Origin: Granulosicoccus sp045106475
GTDB lineage: Bacteria; Pseudomonadota; Gammaproteobacteria; Granulosicoccales; Granulosicoccaceae
Reading direction: 5' to 3'
Length of the DNA: 64,000 bases
Assembly: GCA_045106475.1 (NCBI GenBank)
Contig: JBGCEO010000054.1
Coordinates: forward strand, 36,666-100,665
In this document: positions 1 through 7,768 of the stretch, one piece after another
Numbering within the stretch: the first letter of the stretch is position 1
Layout of the letters: each line of letters starts with the position of its first letter
Program-made: the position numbers and the translations under genes
Notes under the pieces: generated by a model
Told to the model about the DNA's origin: nothing
Seen by the model: the letters and a program-made list of their open reading frames with translations, nothing else
Database searches by the model: none

Positions 1-198
1 TGCAGGTCGAGCCACGGCCAAGGCATCACTATGATATGCGCCTGTCCAATCACTCAAATATCCATCCATCTCTGCAGGTACTGTTAGCAAATGCTCATCG
101 CCAACAATGCTCTTCAGCTCCGCCAAGGCGGTACTGGCTGCAAAATTACACGCTACAGCTTCCACCGCATCCACACTTGTTTGTTCCTTGCACACCAA
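1..198 (-). CDS. FAD-linked oxidase, N-terminal part (cut by window edge)
   Basis: Reading leftwards on the minus strand there is an open frame that runs off base 1. Its translation has the look of the start of a GlcD/D-2-hydroxyglutarate-type FAD-binding oxidase: a helix ending in ALAELKSIVGDEHLLT, then a Y..D..GAYHSDALAVARP stretch, which is where these enzymes enter the PCMH FAD-binding fold. Only about 65 residues are present, so the substrate (glycolate, lactate, 2-hydroxyglutarate or similar) cannot be told. No ATG fits. TTG at 198 or GTG at 195 are the candidates, with AGGGAG about nine bases ahead of the TTG. A GntR-type inverted repeat lies directly upstream. Confidence 0.7.
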   Translation of the reverse strand, partial: MVCKEQTSVDAVEAVACNFAASTALAELKSIVGDEHLLTVPAEMDGYLSDWTGAYHSDALAVARPA

Positions 199-226
199 AT
201 GCGCTAACTCCCTAGAACCATGATTT

Positions 227-249
227 ATCTACCATACAATATGTTAGAA
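227..249. promoter_or_regulatory. Probable GntR operator upstream of the FAD oxidase
   Basis: Imperfect inverted repeat with half-sites ATCTACCATA and TATGTTAGAA around a 3-base spacer. The left arm is identical, and the right arm 8 of 10 identical, to the perfect palindrome at 1121-1143. It lies just upstream of the oxidase start. That the GntR protein at 336-1031 binds it is inferred from the match and position. Confidence 0.6.
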
Positions 250-335
250 ATATAATCCACAATAACGCGCAGTAGTGCGATCTCAGAGTTTTTTCGCCTG
301 AGTACCCGAGAATCTTGCTGCCGAGGTTTTAATTC

Positions 336-1031
336 CTAATGGGCGGCAAATTGCAATTGATCCTCACCACCGGAGGCAGCGGCCAACTTATCCCGGAAAG
401 CAGCGGCGAGATGCCTGATATGCTCATCCAGAAGTGATGTCGCCAGATCTGCCTTTTTGGCCCGAGCGGCATCGATCACTGCTATGTGCTGATTCATTGA
501 GCGATCTGTGTTTTCACTCATGATCGTGAAAAGGTGAGTCCGCAATGCCTTAAGAGGCGAGATTGTATGGTTATAGGATTTTGTTAGTACTCGGTTGTCT
601 GCACTTTCTATGATCACCTGGTGTAATTGCTGGTCCCACGAGGTGTATGCGTGGAGATCATTTGCATCCAAAGCTTTATGCATTTCAACGCTTATTCTAT
701 TCAATTGCCGCATTAGCTCCTTGTAATTGCGCTCAATTCCCAGACGCAGTGCAGCTGTCTCCAGAATAGAACGTTGCTCACACAGTTCATCAACAATACG
801 CAAATCCGGTGTGAACACAAACGATCCCCGTTTCGGGGAAATGGTGACAAGCCCTTCTGACTGCAATGCAGCCAACGCGTCACGTACCGGAGAGCGACTG
901 ACGCCCAGGGTATCTGCCAGTCGTTGTTCTGATAACTTCGAACCCAACGGAAGCTCGCCGGAAACAATGGCTTCACGGATTTTTTCCACCGTCACCTCCA
1001 TCAGAGACTTCGGTTGATCGACTGGTTGCAT
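336..1031 (-). CDS. GntR-family transcriptional regulator, FCD (FadR-like) type
   Basis: A 231-residue protein of normal length for the FCD branch of GntR. The N-terminal winged helix-turn-helix (about residues 8-75) contains the family signature IVSGELPLGSKLSEQRLADTL, here cited in part, followed by GVSRSPVRDALAALQSEGLV. The all-helical C-terminal ligand domain (about 80-215) carries the spaced Asp/His residues (WDQQLHQVI, NQHIAVIDA, LDEHIRHL) that bind a metal and a carboxylate effector in this family. It sits between the FAD oxidase and the hydrolase/TTT operon, and near-identical inverted repeats lie on both sides. It is therefore probably a carboxylate-responsive repressor of both units and of itself. 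The effector is unknown. Confidence 0.9.
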   Translation of the reverse strand: MQPVDQPKSLMEVTVEKIREAIVSGELPLGSKLSEQRLADTLGVSRSPVRDALAALQSEGLVTISPKRGSFVFTPDLRIVDELCEQRSILETAALRLGIERNYKELMRQLNRISVEMHKALDANDLHAYTSWDQQLHQVIIESADNRVLTKSYNHTISPLKALRTHLFTIMSENTDRSMNQHIAVIDAARAKKADLATSLLDEHIRHLAAAFRDKLAAASGGEDQLQFAAH

Positions 1032-1120
1032 ACGGGACTGTCCTTCGTTGTCTGGTTGGCTGCCGCTTTGGCAAGGCTTCTAACGTCAATTTAGCATGCC
1101 ACATTGTTCTTTACTTACAC

Positions 1121-1143
1121 ATCTACCATATTGTATGGTAGAT
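1121..1143. promoter_or_regulatory. Perfect palindromic operator, probable GntR site
   Basis: Two 10-base half-sites, ATCTACCATA and TATGGTAGAT, are exact reverse complements around the spacer TTG. The element lies in the gap between gntR and the hydrolase operon. On the minus strand it includes TACAAT, which could serve as the gntR -10 box, so binding could cause autorepression. A second copy is at 227-249. Confidence 0.7.
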
Positions 1144-1189
1144 TCACAAATGATTATCAGGCTTAGAGGCCCCTCTCTGTTACAAGGGT

Positions 1190-1217
1190 CTGACAATGTG
1201 CAATTTGGCGCTATAGA
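1190..1217 (+). promoter_or_regulatory. Candidate sigma-70 promoter of the hydrolase/TTT operon
   Basis: CTGACA (1190-1195) and TATAGA (1212-1217) are separated by 16 bases and lie about 28 bases ahead of the hydrolase start, which has a strong GGGAGG ribosome-binding site. The boxes match consensus moderately. The palindrome lies upstream of the -35 box rather than on it. Confidence 0.4.
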
Positions 1218-1244
1218 ACTTAAGCTTTTCTGGGAGGAAATGTA

Positions 1245-2216
1245 ATGAGGATTTTGCCAAAGACCATAAAAAATATGTTGTACGGCACCACCTTGGTGGC
1301 GTTGATTGCTGGCGGAAATGTATCAGCCGAATCTTTGTTCGACGGCTGCCCGTCCTCCCCCATCATGCAGCGATTTGTCGAATTCGGTAAATCCGGAAAA
1401 ATGCCTAAAGACTTGGGCAAATGGCTCAACACTCCTGCCGATCAAAAGATCGAACCCTGGCAACCCTTCGACAACGTTCACTTTGTGGGTGTCTGCTGGG
1501 TGTCAGCCTGGCTGGTGCATACCGATGACGGCGTGATCATGATCGACGGGCTATATGGACCGTTTAAACAGATGATTGTTGATAATATCCAAAAGACGGG
1601 AACGGATCTCTCGGATATCAAATACGTTTTGATGACGCATGGGCATTTTGATCATGTCGGCGGCGCTGCGGCGCTGAAACCCGTTTTGCCCAACGCAAAA
1701 TTCGTTATGACTCAAAAGGGCTGGGATGAAGCGATTCAATCATCAGCTAAATCGAAAGGTAGTCGCCGGGCCTGGGACATGATCGAACCAGAGATGGTCG
1801 TTGCCGACGGAGATGAGATCTCGGTTGGCGATAACACCTTCACGGTAATCGAAACGCCAGGACATACCTGGGGCACGGCATCGTATCTGTACAATGTGAA
1901 GGATGGAGACAACACCCACCGCGCAATCACCATCGGTGGCCTTGGACTTAATGCGATCGATGGGCCTGCGCAGGTCGAAGCTTATATCGAAAGCGTCGAT
2001 CGCGTGCGCGACCTTGTAGAGGCCGAAAGTAATTCTGTTGAAGTGCATCTGACCACACATGGGTTTTCAGCCGGCTTGGATGAAAATCGCCAGGAACACA
2101 TGACTCGCAAGGCAGGAGAACCCAATGTGTTCGTCGACTCAGAGGCAATTCTCACGCAGGTAGCCGGGCTTCGTTCACGGGCAGTAACGCGCCTGGCTTT
2201 TGAAAACTCAAAATAG
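1245..2216 (+). CDS. Exported metallo-beta-lactamase-fold hydrolase
   Basis: A 323-residue protein. A signal peptide (residues 1-28, hydrophobic LYGTTLVALIAGG, cleavage after NVSA) sends it to the periplasm. The zinc motif HGHFDH gives ligands His132, His134, Asp136 and His137. The next conserved histidine is in ETPGHTWG (His207), and a late one is in LTTHGF (His272). The fold hydrolyses esters, lactones, thioesters or lactams, and the sequence does not tell which. As first gene ahead of tctCBA it may release the acid that the transporter imports. That link is inference. The GGGAGG site supports the ATG start. Four genes follow at short spacing in the same direction. Confidence 0.85.
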   Translation: MRILPKTIKNMLYGTTLVALIAGGNVSAESLFDGCPSSPIMQRFVEFGKSGKMPKDLGKWLNTPADQKIEPWQPFDNVHFVGVCWVSAWLVHTDDGVIMIDGLYGPFKQMIVDNIQKTGTDLSDIKYVLMTHGHFDHVGGAAALKPVLPNAKFVMTQKGWDEAIQSSAKSKGSRRAWDMIEPEMVVADGDEISVGDNTFTVIETPGHTWGTASYLYNVKDGDNTHRAITIGGLGLNAIDGPAQVEAYIESVDRVRDLVEAESNSVEVHLTTHGFSAGLDENRQEHMTRKAGEPNVFVDSEAILTQVAGLRSRAVTRLAFENSK

Positions 2217-2249
2217 ACTTATAACCATAAATCCAAACGGAGGAATACC

Positions 2250-3197
2250 ATGAAACTCAGAACGAAATTTATTGCTATTGCAGCCACGGCGATGATGGCC
2301 TTAGCAGCTCCAGCGACAGCACAAGATTGGGCACCTGATGGCCCCCTGACCATTCAGATCGGCTTTGGCGCTGGTGGATCAACAGACACGATGGGCCGTG
2401 TTTTGGCTAAAGTGATGGAAGACAACACCGGTTGGAACATCGTGGTTGAGAATAAACCCGGAGGTGGCGGTGTTGCCATGTTCACGGGTTTGTCGCAAAT
2501 GCCTGCACGGGGCAACACCATTGGCATGGGAGTCAGCATTCCAGTACTGGTTCAGCTGGTACAACGTGGCGATCAACTGCCGTTCACTCAGGATGACTTC
2601 GACTATCTAGGTACAATTGCCAAAGCTGAGTTAGCACTGGTTGCCAGTAAAGATGCCCCGTTTGATGATCTGGAAGGCATGATCGCTTACGCCAAAGAAC
2701 AAGGTCAGCTGCCCGTTGCAACCATGGCACCACCGCAGGTTCTCGTAATGAAAGCCACCACTAGATCCACTGGTGCTGACTTCAATCTGGTGACCGCAGA
2801 CGGCGGTGCTGAAGTTATCAAATTGATCCTTGGCGGCCAGGTACTCGCAGGCTTTGCATCCGGTGAGCATTTCCCATACCTGGAATCAGGCGATATGAAG
2901 GTTATCGCAGGTGCCAACCAAGAGCGTCTTACCTATGCACCTGATGTAAAAACATTTGTCGATAATGGCATCGGTGTTTTTGTTGATCCAGTGTTCTTCC
3001 TCGCCATGACCAAGGGAACTGATCCGGCGGCTGTCAAAGCTATTGCGGCGGCAGTTGACGAAGCAGTCAAGTCCGACGACGTGGCCGAGATTGTTCAGAA
3101 CGCAGTTAAAGGCGCACCGATTAATCTGGGCCCCGAGGGTACTCAACAGATGATGACGGATGGTTTGGCTGCTGCGAAAATTCTGTTCGTTAAATAA
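2250..3197 (+). CDS. tctC: Tripartite tricarboxylate transporter binding protein (Bug family)
   Basis: A 315-residue periplasmic binding protein with a clear signal peptide (about residues 1-24, ending PATAQ). The family pattern is present: PLTIQIGFGAGGSTDTMGR at the ligand-gripping loop, VVENKPGGGG shortly after, and a late YAPDVKTFVDNG segment. Bug proteins bind carboxylates and pass them to the TctA/TctB membrane pair, which are the next two genes. The ATG has a GGAGG site. The ligand cannot be read from the sequence. An mRNA hairpin after the gene may raise its level relative to tctBA. Confidence 0.9.
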   Translation: MKLRTKFIAIAATAMMALAAPATAQDWAPDGPLTIQIGFGAGGSTDTMGRVLAKVMEDNTGWNIVVENKPGGGGVAMFTGLSQMPARGNTIGMGVSIPVLVQLVQRGDQLPFTQDDFDYLGTIAKAELALVASKDAPFDDLEGMIAYAKEQGQLPVATMAPPQVLVMKATTRSTGADFNLVTADGGAEVIKLILGGQVLAGFASGEHFPYLESGDMKVIAGANQERLTYAPDVKTFVDNGIGVFVDPVFFLAMTKGTDPAAVKAIAAAVDEAVKSDDVAEIVQNAVKGAPINLGPEGTQQMMTDGLAAAKILFVK

Positions 3198-3210
3198 GTA
3201 AAGTAACGAG

Positions 3211-3240
3211 GCTGCCCCTTACCAGACGTATTGGGGCAGC
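3211..3240 (+). promoter_or_regulatory. Intercistronic hairpin between tctC and tctB
   Basis: GCTGCCCC (3211-3218) and GGGGCAGC (3233-3240) form an 8-pair stem with a 14-base loop. No T-run follows, so it is unlikely to be a full terminator. Its place just after the binding-protein gene suits an mRNA-protecting element that keeps tctC mRNA more abundant than tctBA. Confidence 0.5.
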
Positions 3241-3267
3241 TCCTTCTCAACTCTGTTGGAAGAAAAC

Positions 3268-3693
3268 ATGGCTTTGAATGCTGATCGCATTTCCGGAACA
3301 GTCTTTCTCCTCTTCGGGCTGGCAATGTACTTCTTTGTTATTCCCAATTACGTGGAAACTGTTGACGAAGGGAATCTTGCACCAGCAACCCTTCCAAACA
3401 TTATCTCACTCGTGCTCGCAGTCAGTGGAGCACTGCTGATGATAAAACCTACAGACTACAAAGGGCGGGATTCAGTACTGATTGCCAGAACGGCCCTTTA
3501 CGTCGGCCTGTTGACTGCCGGCATCTATGCGATGTCGTTATTTGGATTCGAATACGTCGCACCGGTGCTGGCGCTTGCCATTATGTGGTTCATCGGCGAA
3601 CGTCGCCCCCTTTGGTTGGCTCTCGGGGTCATAGTCATGCCTGCGATAATCTGGTTCCTTGTGACTCAGATGCTTGGACGTGCGTTGCCTTAA
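3268..3693 (+). CDS. tctB: Tripartite tricarboxylate transporter small membrane subunit
   Basis: A 141-residue protein with four predicted membrane helices: FLLFGLAMYFFVI, IISLVLAVSGALLMI, ALYVGLLTAGIYAMSLFGF together with VAPVLALAIMWFIG, and LALGVIVMPAIIWFLV. Length, topology and position between tctC and tctA identify it as TctB. An in-frame TTG lies at 3256, but GGAAG sits at the right distance before the ATG at 3268, so the ATG is chosen. Confidence 0.85.
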   Translation: MALNADRISGTVFLLFGLAMYFFVIPNYVETVDEGNLAPATLPNIISLVLAVSGALLMIKPTDYKGRDSVLIARTALYVGLLTAGIYAMSLFGFEYVAPVLALAIMWFIGERRPLWLALGVIVMPAIIWFLVTQMLGRALP

Positions 3694-3704
3694 GGTAGTT
3701 AACC

Positions 3705-5207
3705 ATGGTCGAATTTTCCACTATTCTTGCCGGTTTTGGCGACGCGTTTACGCTCTACAACTTAGTCTTTGTATTGTTTGGAGTAGTGCTCGGCCAGTTC
3801 GTCGGCGCTGTGCCTGGCATTGGTCCGATCATGGCCATGGCGATAGCAATACCCTTTACCTTCGGTCTTGACCCTCTACCTGCAATTGCATTCCTCGTTG
3901 GTGTTAACAAAGGAGGACTTGTAGGCGGAGCTGTACCTGCGGTGCTGATGAACACACCGGGCACACCGGATGCGGCGGCTACCGCTATGGATGGATATCC
4001 GCTAGCAAAGCAAGGCAAGCCATTGAAGGCTACAAAGATGGCTCTTTTTTCTTCAATCACTGGCGATACATTCAGTGACATAGTATTGATAACTGTATCA
4101 GCGCCACTGGCTGTTATGGCCTTGAGAATGGGCCCCATCGAGATTTTCGCGCTGATGATTTTTGCCTTTTCAGTGCTTGCGGGGCTGATCGGCAACTCTC
4201 TTATCAAAGGTATCATTGCCGCCTGTCTAGGCTTATTAGCTGCGTCAATCGGACAGGATCCTGAAAACTTCACACCGCGATTGATCTTTGGTCATTGGGA
4301 TTTGTTCAATGGTCTGGCGCTGCCGTCGGTTGCTATCGGCATGTTGGCTATCTCCGAAATTTTGCATCGTTTGTCAGAAGCACATGGCAACATGCGACCG
4401 ACCATTGTTGCCAAAGAGACGGGGAATCCGGATGATCAGCGCGTAACATGGCTTGAGTACTGGTCATGTCGCTACACGATGTTGCGTGGCGCAGCGATTG
4501 GCACCGTTCTTGGCGCCCTACCGGGAATCGGTTCAACAGCTGCCGCTTTTATGTCTTATGCAATGACGAAAGCATCCTCGAAAGACCCCAGCAGTTTCGG
4601 TAAAGGCAATATCCAGGGAATCGCAGCGTCAGAGTCGGCAAATTCGGCTGTAGTTGGCGCAAACCTTATCCCGCTGCTCACCTTGGGCATACCTGGAAGC
4701 GTTGGTGCTGCACTTATTGTCAGCGCGTTCATGATCCATGGTATGCAACCCGGGCCACTGTTATTTGAGAATCAGGGGCGCCTTGTTTACGGCCTCTTCG
4801 GCGCGATGGTTATGGCAAATTTCATCAATCTCTGGGTGGGCCAGCTAGGCTTGAGGCTTTGGGTCAAAGTGGTATCAGCGCCCGAATCCATCATATTCTC
4901 ATCGGCACTTCTGCTTTGCTTTGTAGGCGTTTCAATGGCAACCAGTGGCCTGTTTGGGGTTGCCATCATGCTGATATTTGCTGTGGTTGGGTACTTGTTG
5001 TCAAGCTTTGGCTATTCACTGGTTATTTTCATCATCGCTTTTTTCCTGGGCCCACGGTTTGAAAAATCCATCGCTCAGTCATTGGCGCTGACCAATGGCG
5101 ATCTCACCCAGATCCTGAAAAGTCCTATAGCCGTAGCGTTGCTCGTTCTGTCGGTGGTCTCAGCGGTTTGGTTCTTGAAGAAAAACAAGCAAGAGAAAAT
5201 GCCGTGA
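3705..5207 (+). CDS. tctA: Tripartite tricarboxylate transporter large permease
   Basis: A 500-residue polytopic inner-membrane protein with the TctA signatures: GVVLGQFVGAVPGIGPIM near the N-terminus, NKGGLVGGAVPAVLMNTPGTP, and in the second half LGALPGIGSTAAAFMSYAM and LGIPGSVGAALIVSAFM. It forms the transport channel with TctB and takes substrate from TctC, driven by an ion gradient. It follows tctB by 11 bases. Length is normal and no defect is visible. Confidence 0.92.
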   Translation: MVEFSTILAGFGDAFTLYNLVFVLFGVVLGQFVGAVPGIGPIMAMAIAIPFTFGLDPLPAIAFLVGVNKGGLVGGAVPAVLMNTPGTPDAAATAMDGYPLAKQGKPLKATKMALFSSITGDTFSDIVLITVSAPLAVMALRMGPIEIFALMIFAFSVLAGLIGNSLIKGIIAACLGLLAASIGQDPENFTPRLIFGHWDLFNGLALPSVAIGMLAISEILHRLSEAHGNMRPTIVAKETGNPDDQRVTWLEYWSCRYTMLRGAAIGTVLGALPGIGSTAAAFMSYAMTKASSKDPSSFGKGNIQGIAASESANSAVVGANLIPLLTLGIPGSVGAALIVSAFMIHGMQPGPLLFENQGRLVYGLFGAMVMANFINLWVGQLGLRLWVKVVSAPESIIFSSALLLCFVGVSMATSGLFGVAIMLIFAVVGYLLSSFGYSLVIFIIAFFLGPRFEKSIAQSLALTNGDLTQILKSPIAVALLVLSVVSAVWFLKKNKQEKMP

Positions 5208-5257
5208 GAAATCACACGCTATCCATATTCATTTTCTTGAGCTCAACTGAAACATAG

Positions 5258-6076
5258 ATGTCAATCAGATCCATACTCAGTGCTTACAGTGGCGATGCCT
5301 CTAAAGGCAGCGGCTTGCGACACGCACTAAGACTGGCCAAACATCATGATGCATGGCTCACTGGTGTGTTGCGCCATCATCAGAGCAACCTTGAGCGGAC
5401 ATTGGTTGGTTCAGTGCCAAAAAGCCTGCTGAAGACATTTTTCGAGGCCGAGCAATTGCGGTTCGAAGAGATTTCCGAGAGATTCCGGACGATCACTACA
5501 GCCGCAGGTTTTGCAGACAGGTGTGACTTCGTCAACCTCGACACCGAAAAAGGTACCTCGCTTTCAGAATTTGCTCGCTCGTTTGATCTGATTGTCACCG
5601 GTGCGCATTCGCAATACCAAAGTGAAGCACATATGTCGGTTAACCCGGATCTCATTGCTCTGCGCAGTGGACGTCCGGTGCTGGTGGTACCGGATGAATA
5701 CCATGCCGAAGGACTGGCTGAGCATGCTCTGGTAGCCTGGGACGGAAAACGTTCCTCTGCCAGAGCAATCGGCGATGCCATGACCGGCCTGGAGGACAAG
5801 GCGAAAGTAACGCTACTAACAGTAGGCGTGAAGCCGGTACGAGGGACCGACTACCTGCTGCGCAACCTTGAGCGTCACGGCATTGATGCCCACATTCTGT
5901 TGCAACCCCGGCAAGCTTCTATCGCCGAAACCATTCTCTCTGCCGCGCAAGACGTGTCAGCGAAACTGGTGGTCATGGGCGCCTACGAACATAGTAAGTT
6001 CAGGGAGGATGTGTTCGGCGGTGTGACAACGGACGTCATTCGAAAAGCGGAAGTTCCGGTCTTTATATCTCACTAA
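5258..6076 (+). CDS. Tandem universal stress protein (UspA family)
   Basis: A 272-residue protein made of two Usp folds: residues 1-145, and about 153-272 beginning ALVAWDGKRSSARAI. The second half ends with VVMGAYEHSKFREDVFGG and a VPVFISH strand, the usual C-terminal Usp pattern. Its last copy of the ATP-loop pattern is non-canonical, so nucleotide binding is uncertain. It sits between tctA and the thiamine-diphosphate enzyme with 50- and 37-base gaps, which suggests cotranscription. Usp genes are often found beside TTT and TRAP transporters. Their role there is unknown. Confidence 0.85.
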   Translation: MSIRSILSAYSGDASKGSGLRHALRLAKHHDAWLTGVLRHHQSNLERTLVGSVPKSLLKTFFEAEQLRFEEISERFRTITTAAGFADRCDFVNLDTEKGTSLSEFARSFDLIVTGAHSQYQSEAHMSVNPDLIALRSGRPVLVVPDEYHAEGLAEHALVAWDGKRSSARAIGDAMTGLEDKAKVTLLTVGVKPVRGTDYLLRNLERHGIDAHILLQPRQASIAETILSAAQDVSAKLVVMGAYEHSKFREDVFGGVTTDVIRKAEVPVFISH

Positions 6077-6113
6077 ACAGCAGTCAGTAATTGAGCTTTG
6101 AGTAAACAAATCA

Positions 6114-7742
6114 ATGTCAGCTAACAAAGAGTATATGTACCAGTCCATTGCGCAAGCCGTTCGCGATCAGGGCATTGATACCCTGTTTGGACTTGTAGGA
6201 GATGCCAATCTGTTCATGGCGAACCACTTTGTCAACGGCTGCGGTGGGAAAATGGTTCCAGCAGTTCACGAAGGTGGTACGGTTTTGATGGCGCAGGCAT
6301 ATACACAATCCAGTGGTAAAGTCGGTGTCGCCACTGTTACTCAAGGGCCGGGGCTAACCAATTGCTTTACAGCCTTACGAGAAGGCGTGGTTGCACGCCG
6401 ACCCATGATCCTTTTGTGCGGGGATACACCAGTGACTGCTCCGTTTCACCCTCAAAACATAGATCAGCGCGAAGTTGTCAAAGCCACCGGTGCAGGATTT
6501 GAACAAGTTCAAGCTCCCGACACAGCCTCACGCGATGTCGCTAATGCGTTTTACCGCGCGCGCAAAGAAGGCAGGCCAATCGTTGTCAACATCCCTTCTG
6601 ATTTTATGTGGGCAGAGGTCCAACATCAAACGGTTGTCTTTCAGTTTCCAGAATCAGCCACCGTCATTACCGAAGGCCCGGCGCATGAAGAGGCCATCGG
6701 TATGATTGCTTCAGCCAAACGTCCTTTGATTCTGGCTGGTGCTGGTGCTGTTTCAGCCAAAGAGAACCTGATCGCCTTAGCCGAACGCATGGAGGCTCCC
6801 CTTGCAACAACATTAAAAGGCACCGGCTTGTTTGCAGGACATGCCAACAACATTGGCTATTTTGGAACACTGAGCACAGCAGAGGCCTATGACGTTATTG
6901 CCGCTGCTGATTGTATTGTTGTATTTGGCGCCTGGATGCATTTTCTGACAACCGATCGAGGCGAACTTTTAAAAGGCAAACGTGTCATTCAGATCAACAA
7001 CAATCCATCTGATGTCGGAACGTTCTATCAACCCGACGTAGTGTTGATAGCAGATGCAGCTCAAACTGCTGACAACATTCTCTATTGGTTAGACGAAGCT
7101 GAAATTGCACCTTCGGGTTTTGCCAAGGAGTTGCCTTCACACAATATAGCGGCACACCCGAAAGGCGACCCTGACAAGTCCACAGAAGGGTTTATCTCCC
7201 TGGAATACGCACTGGATCGTTTAAACGAAACGCTACCCGCTAATCGAATCATGCTTACCGATGGCGGACGCTACATTACCGAGGTGTGGTGCCGTGTCGA
7301 TGTACCAGACCCAAACAGTTTTCACATGAGTGATAACTTCGCCGCCATTGGTCAGGGAATGCAACAGGCGATCGGCGCCGCGCACGGTGATCCAGGCAGA
7401 CCAACCGTTCTTTTTATGGGGGACGGAGGTTTTATGATGGGAGGCATGAATGAGTTCAACACCGCCGTGCGAGCGAAGTGCGATTTGATCGTAGTTATCT
7501 GCAACGATTCTGCATATGGTGCAGAGCATATTCAGATGCTCGATAGGAATATGGATCCTTCGCTGACTGAATTTAACTGGCCCTCATTCGCAGAAATCGC
7601 ACGCTCACTTGGTGGAGAAGGTGTGGAGGTGACATCACCAGAAGAACTAGAGCTAGCGATTAGAGCCATCGACGATCGAAATGGCCCAATCATTGTGGAG
7701 TTGAAACTTGATCCAAACCAGGTTCCTCGCATGCGGATGTGA
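6114..7742 (+). CDS. Thiamine-diphosphate-dependent enzyme, acetolactate synthase-like
   Basis: A 542-residue enzyme with the three ThDP-enzyme domains. The N-terminal pyrimidine-binding domain carries catalytic Glu53 in PAVHEGGTVLMAQAY. The central domain covers about 190-325. The C-terminal pyrophosphate domain has a GDG motif at 436-438 and ends with VICND, which binds Mg-ThDP. This superfamily includes acetolactate synthase, benzoylformate and oxalyl-CoA decarboxylases, glyoxylate carboligase and sulfoacetaldehyde acetyltransferase. I cannot assign it to one of these. Its place at the end of the hydrolase/TTT operon suggests it acts on a 2-oxo acid derived from the imported compound. It converges with fadH. 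Confidence 0.85.
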   Translation: MSANKEYMYQSIAQAVRDQGIDTLFGLVGDANLFMANHFVNGCGGKMVPAVHEGGTVLMAQAYTQSSGKVGVATVTQGPGLTNCFTALREGVVARRPMILLCGDTPVTAPFHPQNIDQREVVKATGAGFEQVQAPDTASRDVANAFYRARKEGRPIVVNIPSDFMWAEVQHQTVVFQFPESATVITEGPAHEEAIGMIASAKRPLILAGAGAVSAKENLIALAERMEAPLATTLKGTGLFAGHANNIGYFGTLSTAEAYDVIAAADCIVVFGAWMHFLTTDRGELLKGKRVIQINNNPSDVGTFYQPDVVLIADAAQTADNILYWLDEAEIAPSGFAKELPSHNIAAHPKGDPDKSTEGFISLEYALDRLNETLPANRIMLTDGGRYITEVWCRVDVPDPNSFHMSDNFAAIGQGMQQAIGAAHGDPGRPTVLFMGDGGFMMGGMNEFNTAVRAKCDLIVVICNDSAYGAEHIQMLDRNMDPSLTEFNWPSFAEIARSLGGEGVEVTSPEELELAIRAIDDRNGPIIVELKLDPNQVPRMRM

Positions 7743-7768
7743 TCAAAGACCGTTCCGGTTTTCAATAC

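Noticed and set aside
3755..4273. 172-residue minus-strand frame inside tctA
   Set aside because: Antisense shadow of membrane-helix codons, rich in Ser, Ala and Pro.
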